NCBI GenBank assembly: GCA_029961745.1
Contig: CP124680.1
Coordinates: 1,612,001 to 1,676,000, forward strand
DNA: 64,000 nucleotides
Direction: 5' to 3'
Source: Nocardioides sp. L-11A
GTDB taxonomy: Bacteria; Actinomycetota; Actinomycetes; Propionibacteriales; Nocardioidaceae
Below the pieces are notes generated by a model that saw only the letters and a list, made by a program, of their open reading frames with translations, was not told where the DNA came from and did no database searches. Positions 59,097 through 64,000 of this stretch are shown piece by piece. Made by a program: the position numbers and the translations under genes. Every line of letters starts with the position of its first letter. Position 1 is the first letter of the stretch.

Positions 59097-60617
59097 TCAC
59101 CAGGTGGAGACGACGGACTCCGGGACGTAGCCGTGGCGGACCCGCTGCGGGTGGTTGCCGACGGGGAGATAGGCGAGCTCCTCGCGGGTGTCCGTGGACA
59201 GCACGGCGACGGCGTCGTCGTCCGACAAGGACACCCAGCAGGTCTCGTTGAGACCCTCGGTCGTCCAGTACGGCTTGCCGTACCCGTGACCCGTCGTCGT
59301 CTCGTCGAAGTACGTCGCCTCGCCGGTCGCGGCATCCACCAGCGCGGCGTAGTCGTCCATGGTGCCGGCGGCGCACAGGGTCTCGCCGTCGGCGCTGATC
59401 GACAGCCCGTGGTGGGCGGAGTCGTTGACATAGGCCTCGCGGAGCATGCCGGGGACCCGGTTCTCCAGCTGGACGACGTCGACCACGGCGCCCGTGGCGG
59501 GCTCCGAGATCCCGCCGAGGGCGTAGTCGCTGGTGCCGTCGAGGTCGGCCGCCTCGGTGTCGAAGACGACGTAGCCGTGCAGGAAGGAGACCTGGAGGTA
59601 GAGCAGGCGTCCGTTGGGGTGCACCGCGACCGGCCGCACCGCGCCGCTCATGCCGGGATGCCCGGCCTCCGCGAGCTCGTGGGCCATGTCCCAGCGCTCG
59701 AGCACCTCGAAGTCGTCGGCCGCGACGTACTGCAGCCAGCGGTCGCCCTTGACGGCCTTCTCCAGCTCGGCCCACGGCAGCCGCCCGAGCAGCCGGTCCA
59801 GGCCGAGGAGGTTGAGCGCGAGCCGGTTGAGGGGCAGGCCGAGGAGCTCGCCGTCGCGCGGGTCGAGGTCGTCGAGGGGCGTGTAGACGCGACCGATGGA
59901 CGCGTGCAGGATGCGCTCGCCGTCCTCGGTGTAGTTGCTCTCGTGGGGCGTCTCGCCCGAGGGGAAGGTGCGCAGTCGGTCGCCGAGCCGGACCACCCTC
60001 CCGCCGGGGAGCGTCTCGTCGACCATGGAGTACTCGATCACCTGGCGCTTGGTCGAGTCGGACACGAGCAGCCGGCGTCCGTCGTTGGAGACCTGCATGT
60101 GGTCGGTGCGGAAGCCGTCCATCTGCTGCTCGCGCACGATCGAGTCGGTCCGCCCCGCCGTCGCCTTGGCGATGTCGATCCACACCACGTCGGCGAAGCT
60201 GGGCCGGGAGACGGCGAGGTACTTCCCGTCCATCGTCGTGAACATGTCGTCGACGTACTGGTTGTGCCCCTGGCCCGGGCCGGCGTTGATGGCGAGGTAG
60301 AACACCGTCGCGACCGGGTCCTTGAAGATGTCCAGCGTCTCCTGGGTCTTGTCCGGGATCAGGTTGACCCCGCGCTTGAGCACCTCTAGGGATTCGGCGT
60401 CGACGATGCTCGCCGTCCCGTCCCAGTTGTTGCCGACCCACATCACCGAGCGGAGTCCGGGGTCGGCCGGACGGACGGCGATCGGCAGGTCGAGGGCGTC
60501 GTCCGGCGGCACCTCGTGCTCGGTGACCCGGACGTCGCCGCAGGCCGCGACGGCGGCGACGGCGATGCTGCCGAGGGTGGCGGTGAGGACGCGGGCGAAC
60601 CGGGAGGGCGTGCGCAT
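59097..60617 (-). CDS. YncE-like beta-propeller lipoprotein
   Basis: A 506-residue lipoprotein with lipobox VAAC at Cys26. The body is built of repeated propeller strands (GNNWDGTASIVDAESLEVLK, MDGKYLAVSRPSFADVVWID, NDGRRLLVSDSTKRQVIEY, and LSDDDAVAVLSTDTREELAY near the end), as in YncE and other YVTN-type proteins. Several conserved His and Glu residues (HMQVSNDG, HESNYTEDGE, SAHHGLSIS) could bind a metal. No enzyme activity can be assigned. Confidence 0.78.
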   Translation of the reverse strand: MRTPSRFARVLTATLGSIAVAAVAACGDVRVTEHEVPPDDALDLPIAVRPADPGLRSVMWVGNNWDGTASIVDAESLEVLKRGVNLIPDKTQETLDIFKDPVATVFYLAINAGPGQGHNQYVDDMFTTMDGKYLAVSRPSFADVVWIDIAKATAGRTDSIVREQQMDGFRTDHMQVSNDGRRLLVSDSTKRQVIEYSMVDETLPGGRVVRLGDRLRTFPSGETPHESNYTEDGERILHASIGRVYTPLDDLDPRDGELLGLPLNRLALNLLGLDRLLGRLPWAELEKAVKGDRWLQYVAADDFEVLERWDMAHELAEAGHPGMSGAVRPVAVHPNGRLLYLQVSFLHGYVVFDTEAADLDGTSDYALGGISEPATGAVVDVVQLENRVPGMLREAYVNDSAHHGLSISADGETLCAAGTMDDYAALVDAATGEATYFDETTTGHGYGKPYWTTEGLNETCWVSLSDDDAVAVLSTDTREELAYLPVGNHPQRVRHGYVPESVVSTW

Positions 60618-60640
60618 AACGTGACAACGAGTCAGGTTTC

Positions 60641-60663
60641 GTCGGGGTCACGCTCCCCGCGAC
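60641..60663 (-). terminator. Possible terminator of the cyclotransferase-like gene
   Basis: An imperfect hairpin pairs GTCGGGG with CCCCGCGAC (one bulge) about 30 nt after the stop at 60692, before the lipoprotein gene. Confidence 0.35.
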
Positions 60664-60691
60664 AGCAGGCGCCGGGGTGGGCGCGGTGCGG

Positions 60692-61144
60692 TCAGAGGCC
60701 GGTCGAGCGGCAGGCGCGCGAGCGCAGCCCGGTGACGTAGTCCGCCGGCGCGTCCGCGGCCTCCGCCGCGTCCGCCAGCACCCCGAGGTACGACGCCGAC
60801 GGCAGTCCGCCCTCGTAGGCGTCGAGCACGTAGGTCCAGGCGACGATCTCGCCGGCCATGGTGGCGATCCGCACCTTGGTCCGCCGGTACAGCCCCGAGT
60901 CGGCCGACTCCCACTGGTCCAGCATCGGCTCGTCCAGCGGACTGACGTCGTACACGGCGACGAACACGGCGCTCATCGGGTCGGGCGCGATCGTCGCCAG
61001 GGCGCCGTCCCAGCCGTGCTCCTCGCCGCCGAAGGTCAGCCGCCAGCCGGTCAGCCAGCCGGTGGTCTGCAGCGGCGAGTGCGGACACCGCTCGCCCATC
61101 CGCTGGGGGTCGAGGTTGGTGCCGTAGGCGGCGTACGACGTCAC
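60692..61144 (-). CDS. Gamma-glutamylcyclotransferase-like protein
   Basis: A 150-residue protein of the GGCT/AIG2 fold: the N-terminal YAAYGTNLDPQRM (the substrate loop usually YGSNL), GWRLTFGGEEHGWDGALATI, and YDVSPLDEPMLDQWES. The catalytic Glu of the family is plausibly the Glu in LDQWES. The start is a GTG. Substrate uncertain. Confidence 0.78.
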   Translation of the reverse strand: MTSYAAYGTNLDPQRMGERCPHSPLQTTGWLTGWRLTFGGEEHGWDGALATIAPDPMSAVFVAVYDVSPLDEPMLDQWESADSGLYRRTKVRIATMAGEIVAWTYVLDAYEGGLPSASYLGVLADAAEAADAPADYVTGLRSRACRSTGL

Positions 61145-61205
61145 GGGCTCAGGCTAGTGCGTGCCCCCGAGCGAGACCGCCGTCGCCGCGGTATGTCGTC
61201 CTCGG

Positions 61206-62039
61206 CTACACCTTCGCCAGGATCCCCGCGTCGACGGGCAGGGCCACGCCGGTGATGTAGCGCGCCTCGTCGGAGGCGAGGAAGAGGACCGCGTTGGCGA
61301 CGTCGCTCGACTCGACCCAGGGGACCGGGAGTGCGTTGGTCGCGGTGGACACCTCGACGATGTCGTCGCGTCCGGGCGCCGCCAGGTCGGGCCGGAACAT
61401 CCGGAAGATCTCGTCGTTCATGATCATCGGGGTGTCGACCTGGGTGGGATGCACGCTGTTGACGCGGATCCAGTGCGGCGCCAGCTCGTTCGCGAAGGTC
61501 CGCATCAGGCCCGTCACGCCGTGCTTGGCCGCCACATAGTGGGCGAGGTTGGGCGTGCCCTGGAGTCCGGCGGCCGAGCTGGTCAGCACGATCGAGCCGC
61601 CCCGTCCGCCCGCGACGAGGTGCGGGACCGCCGCTTTGACGGTGTGCCAGGTGCCGGTCAGGTTGATGTCGATCATCTCCTGCCAGGCGGCCTCGGTGAT
61701 CTCGTGGCCGGGCGCATAGCTGGCGATGCCGGCGTTGGCCACGACGATGTCGAGCCCGCCGAGCGCGTCGATGCCGGCCGCCAGCTCTCGGGCGAGCCGG
61801 TCGAAGTCGCGGACGTCGACCTGGGCCGCGTGCGCGCGGCCGCCGGCCGCGCGCACCAGCGCACAGGTCTCCTCGAGATCCTCCGGCGTCGCCATGGGAT
61901 AGGTCACCGAGGCGACCGGAGCACAGATGTCGAAGGCGATGATCGACGCGCCCTCCTCGGCCAGCCGGACCGCGTGGGCGCGGCCCTGGCCGCGGCCGGC
62001 ACCGGTGATGAGTGCGATCTTCTGGGTGACACGGCCCAT
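61206..62039 (-). CDS. Mycofactocin-coupled type SDR oxidoreductase
   Basis: A 277-residue SDR with [20 protein letters not shown] and a FDICAP stretch, an insert after it ([19 protein letters not shown]), the Ser in [18 protein letters not shown], and the end [17 protein letters not shown]. The GRGQGRAHA start and the insert match the mycofactocin-dependent SDR subfamily, which holds NAD tightly and passes electrons to mycofactocin. AGGAGG precedes the ATG. It follows the ligase-TetR fusion gene by 51 nt on the same strand. Confidence 0.87.
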   Translation of the reverse strand: MGRVTQKIALITGAGRGQGRAHAVRLAEEGASIIAFDICAPVASVTYPMATPEDLEETCALVRAAGGRAHAAQVDVRDFDRLARELAAGIDALGGLDIVVANAGIASYAPGHEITEAAWQEMIDINLTGTWHTVKAAVPHLVAGGRGGSIVLTSSAAGLQGTPNLAHYVAAKHGVTGLMRTFANELAPHWIRVNSVHPTQVDTPMIMNDEIFRMFRPDLAAPGRDDIVEVSTATNALPVPWVESSDVANAVLFLASDEARYITGVALPVDAGILAKV

Positions 62040-62090
62040 GGTCGTTCCTCCTGCGGGTGTGGGATGGCGCGGGATGAGGTGCTCGGGGCC

Positions 62091-64000
62091 TCAGTGGAGC
62101 CCGACGATCGCCTCGGCGATCGAGAGGTAGCGGTCGAGCAGCGGGTCGAAGCTCAGCGGTGCGTCGGGGCGGTACCAGGTCGCCACGCCGGCACACATCG
62201 ACGCGATCGCTCGGCCCGCGTCGCCGGGGTAGGGCGTGTGGAACACGCCGGCGCCGACACCGCGCTCGATGATCTGGTCGAGCAGGGCCTGCAGCTCGTC
62301 GCGCCGGTCGAGGTACTTGCGCCGGTTGCCGGACTCGAGGCTCCGCAGCTCGCTGGTGGACACGATGGCGCCCTTGCGGCGGTAGACGTGGAACAGCAGC
62401 ATGCTCGACACGAGGGCGTCGAACTGGGCGCGCGGGTCGTCGTCCGCCTGCGCCACCGCGAACCGGCTGCGCTCGACCAGCTCGTCGACGATGACCATCA
62501 TCAGGTCGAAGAGGATGTCCTGCTTCGCCTTGTAGTGGTGGTAGATGCCCGGCACCGACAGGCCGGAGCGGTCGGCGAGCTGACGGGTCGTGGTGCCGTG
62601 GTAGCCCTTCTCGGCGAACACGTCGAGCGCGGCGGCGAGGACCCGGGGCAGATCCTGCTCGTGATAGATCCGCCAGTCCTCGTAGGTGTCGGTCGGCAGC
62701 ACCGTCGTGGCGGTCGCGGAGGCGCCGTTGCGCTTGCGGGCGAAGTCGATCAACCACTGCAGAGCGTCGACGTCGTCGACGGCCCCGGTGCTGGTGACCC
62801 GGCGCGGCGAGGTGCCCTGCAGCATCCTCTTGACCGGCACCTCCAGGCGCTTGCCGGTGCGGGTGCGGGGCAGTGCGGGGGCGACGATGATCTCGTCCGG
62901 GACGTGCCGGCGGGAGGTTCGGCCCGCGATCGTCTCCACGATGCGGGTGCGCAGCGCGGCGTCGTCCTGCCCGTCCTCGGTCACCACGAACAGCGGCATC
63001 CAGTAGCCGCCCTCGGCGAGCTCGACCCCGACCACCAGGCTGTCGAGCACCTCGGGCAGGGACTCCAACGCCTCGTAGATCTCGGCGCTGCCCAGGCGCA
63101 CGCCGTTGCGGTTCAGCGTGGAGTCGGTGCGGCCGTGGATCATGATCGTGCCGCGCTCGGTGATCGTGATCGCGTCCCCGTGGCGCCAGACGCCGGGGAA
63201 GACGTCGAAGTACGCGTCGCGGTAGCGCTCGCCCTCGGGGTCGTCCCAGAAGGCGATCGGCATCGAGGGCATCGGCCGGGTGATCACCATCTCTCCGGTC
63301 TGACCGTCGGGCAGCCGGTCGCCCCGCTCGTCCCAGACCTCGAGGGCCACGCCCAGCGCGGTGCCGCTGATCTCCCCGTCGTAGACGGGGAGGTTGGGGG
63401 CGCTGGCGACGAAGATGCCGACGATGTCGGTGCCACCGCTCATCGAGCCGACCTGGAGGTCGGCGCGCACGTGGTCGCGGACCCAGTGGTTGCTGCTGGC
63501 CGGCAGGACCGAGCCGGTCACGCCGATCAGCTCGAGCGTGGACAGGTCGAGATCGCGGCCCGGCTCGAGCCCGTCGCGCGCGCACGCCTGGAGGTAGCCC
63601 GGGCTGGTGCCGAACACCGTGACGCCGAGGTCCTGGACGACGCGCCACAGCAGCCCGGTGTCGGGATGGGTCGGGCTGCCGTCGAAGAGCACGATCGTGG
63701 CGCCGTGGAGGAGGCCGCAGACCTGGGCGTTCCACATCATCCAGTTGGGCGTGGTGAACCAGAAGAAGACGTCGGCCTCGTCGACCCCCATGTGGAAGCC
63801 GGGGGACACCAGCTGCTCCAGGAGGGCACCGCCGTGCCCGTGCACGATGCCCTTGGGGCGCCCGGTGGTGCCGGAGGTGAACAGGACCCACAGTGGGTGG
63901 TCGAACGGGACGTCGAGCGGCGCCGCGACCGGCTTGCTGAACCGCTGGAGCTGCTCCCAGGCGACATCGCAGGGCGTGGTGTCGTCGCGGGCGACGCCGC
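62091..64000 (-). CDS. Acetoacetyl-CoA-synthetase-type ligase fused to a TetR regulator, 5' end cut by window
   Basis: One open frame covers 635 visible residues. The first part is the C-terminal two thirds of an acetoacetate-CoA ligase-type AMP-forming enzyme: P-loop FTSGTTGRPKG (near 63880), VFFWFTTPNWMMWNAQVCGL, SGGTDIVG, GRTDSTLNRNGVRLGSAEIY, and the catalytic lysine in PRTRTGKRLEVPVK (62850-62852). It ends naturally at about 62720. After a linker of about 20 residues a full TetR-type regulator follows from about 62675, with HTH TTTRQLADRSGLSVPGIYHH and a ligand-binding half of about 150 residues. No stop lies between. The only candidate internal start, a GTG at 62702, has no ribosome site. 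The N-terminal third of the ligase lies beyond base 64000. Confidence 0.85.
   Translation of the reverse strand, partial: GVARDDTTPCDVAWEQLQRFSKPVAAPLDVPFDHPLWVLFTSGTTGRPKGIVHGHGGALLEQLVSPGFHMGVDEADVFFWFTTPNWMMWNAQVCGLLHGATIVLFDGSPTHPDTGLLWRVVQDLGVTVFGTSPGYLQACARDGLEPGRDLDLSTLELIGVTGSVLPASSNHWVRDHVRADLQVGSMSGGTDIVGIFVASAPNLPVYDGEISGTALGVALEVWDERGDRLPDGQTGEMVITRPMPSMPIAFWDDPEGERYRDAYFDVFPGVWRHGDAITITERGTIMIHGRTDSTLNRNGVRLGSAEIYEALESLPEVLDSLVVGVELAEGGYWMPLFVVTEDGQDDAALRTRIVETIAGRTSRRHVPDEIIVAPALPRTRTGKRLEVPVKRMLQGTSPRRVTSTGAVDDVDALQWLIDFARKRNGASATATTVLPTDTYEDWRIYHEQDLPRVLAAALDVFAEKGYHGTTTRQLADRSGLSVPGIYHHYKAKQDILFDLMMVIVDELVERSRFAVAQADDDPRAQFDALVSSMLLFHVYRRKGAIVSTSELRSLESGNRRKYLDRRDELQALLDQIIERGVGAGVFHTPYPGDAGRAIASMCAGVATWYRPDAPLSFDPLLDRYLSIAEAIVGLH

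Noticed and set aside
61141..63891. A 916-codon minus-strand open frame overlapping the ligase-TetR fusion and the SDR
   Set aside because: It is the other minus-strand reading frame of the same genes, Arg/His/Pro-rich and without motifs.

Overview
The window is very GC-rich, densely coding DNA from an actinobacterium. Nocardioides or another Nocardioidaceae is the best guess. The basis is the gene types: 13E12/DUF222 HNH nucleases, a mycofactocin-type SDR, HtaA-domain heme proteins, IdeR/DtxR-like boxes, Uma2-family proteins and a YncE-like lipoprotein. Many genes also start 6-7 nt after a TANNNT -10 element, a leaderless pattern common in this phylum. I see no rRNA, tRNA, CRISPR array, insertion sequence or prophage.

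Layout. 1-1502: a DUF222/HNH nuclease gene cut by the left edge. 1.6-10 kb: a respiratory nitrate reductase operon, narK-narG-narH-narJ-narI plus a cupin, with ATGA/GTGA overlaps and a DosR-like dyad (GGGAC-N4-GTCCC) about 85 nt before narK. 10.6-15.9 kb: a molybdenum-hydroxylase maturation set (MocA-like transferase, MoxR ATPase, CoxE-like VWA protein, XdhC/CoxI) and a GAF regulator, without the hydroxylase subunits. 15.9-19.5 kb: an ABC exporter with a histidine kinase and LuxR-type regulator. 19.5-24.8 kb: a catabolic block (amidohydrolase, SDR, luciferase-like monooxygenase, LysR, type III CoA-transferase, MaoC). 24.9-31.4 kb: adenosine deaminase, a C39-like protein, a uridine kinase-like protein, an M19 dipeptidase, a secreted protein, a second DUF222/HNH gene and a broken immunity-like gene. 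31.4-37.6 kb: a deoxyribose module (deoC, full-length aldehyde dehydrogenase, half-length dehydrogenase homologue), a PH-like membrane protein, an FKBP lipoprotein and a phosphohexomutase. 37.6-40.2 kb: an MerR-controlled aldo/keto reductase, a SRPBCC protein and a VanZ-like protein.

40.2-53.8 kb is the most distinctive region, a heme-iron acquisition locus: heme oxygenase, a TetR regulator, and a six-gene operon hmuT-hmuU-hmuV, a membrane-anchored Ig-like protein and two HtaA-type proteins. A divergent pair follows: a small neocarzinostatin-fold secreted protein and a 1204-residue HtaA/propeller/Ig protein. Three IdeR-like boxes lie before hmuO, before hmuT and before the divergent pair. The proposed flow is heme capture at the surface, transfer to HmuT, import by HmuUV, and cleavage by HmuO to release iron.

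53.7-64 kb: a WYL regulator with a DrrAB-like ABC transporter, a second Uma2 protein, a DUF2332 protein, a purine nucleoside phosphorylase, a propeller lipoprotein, a small cyclotransferase-like protein and a mycofactocin-type SDR. The right edge cuts a gene in which an acetoacetyl-CoA-synthetase-type ligase is fused in frame to a complete TetR-type regulator, the most unusual gene architecture in the window.
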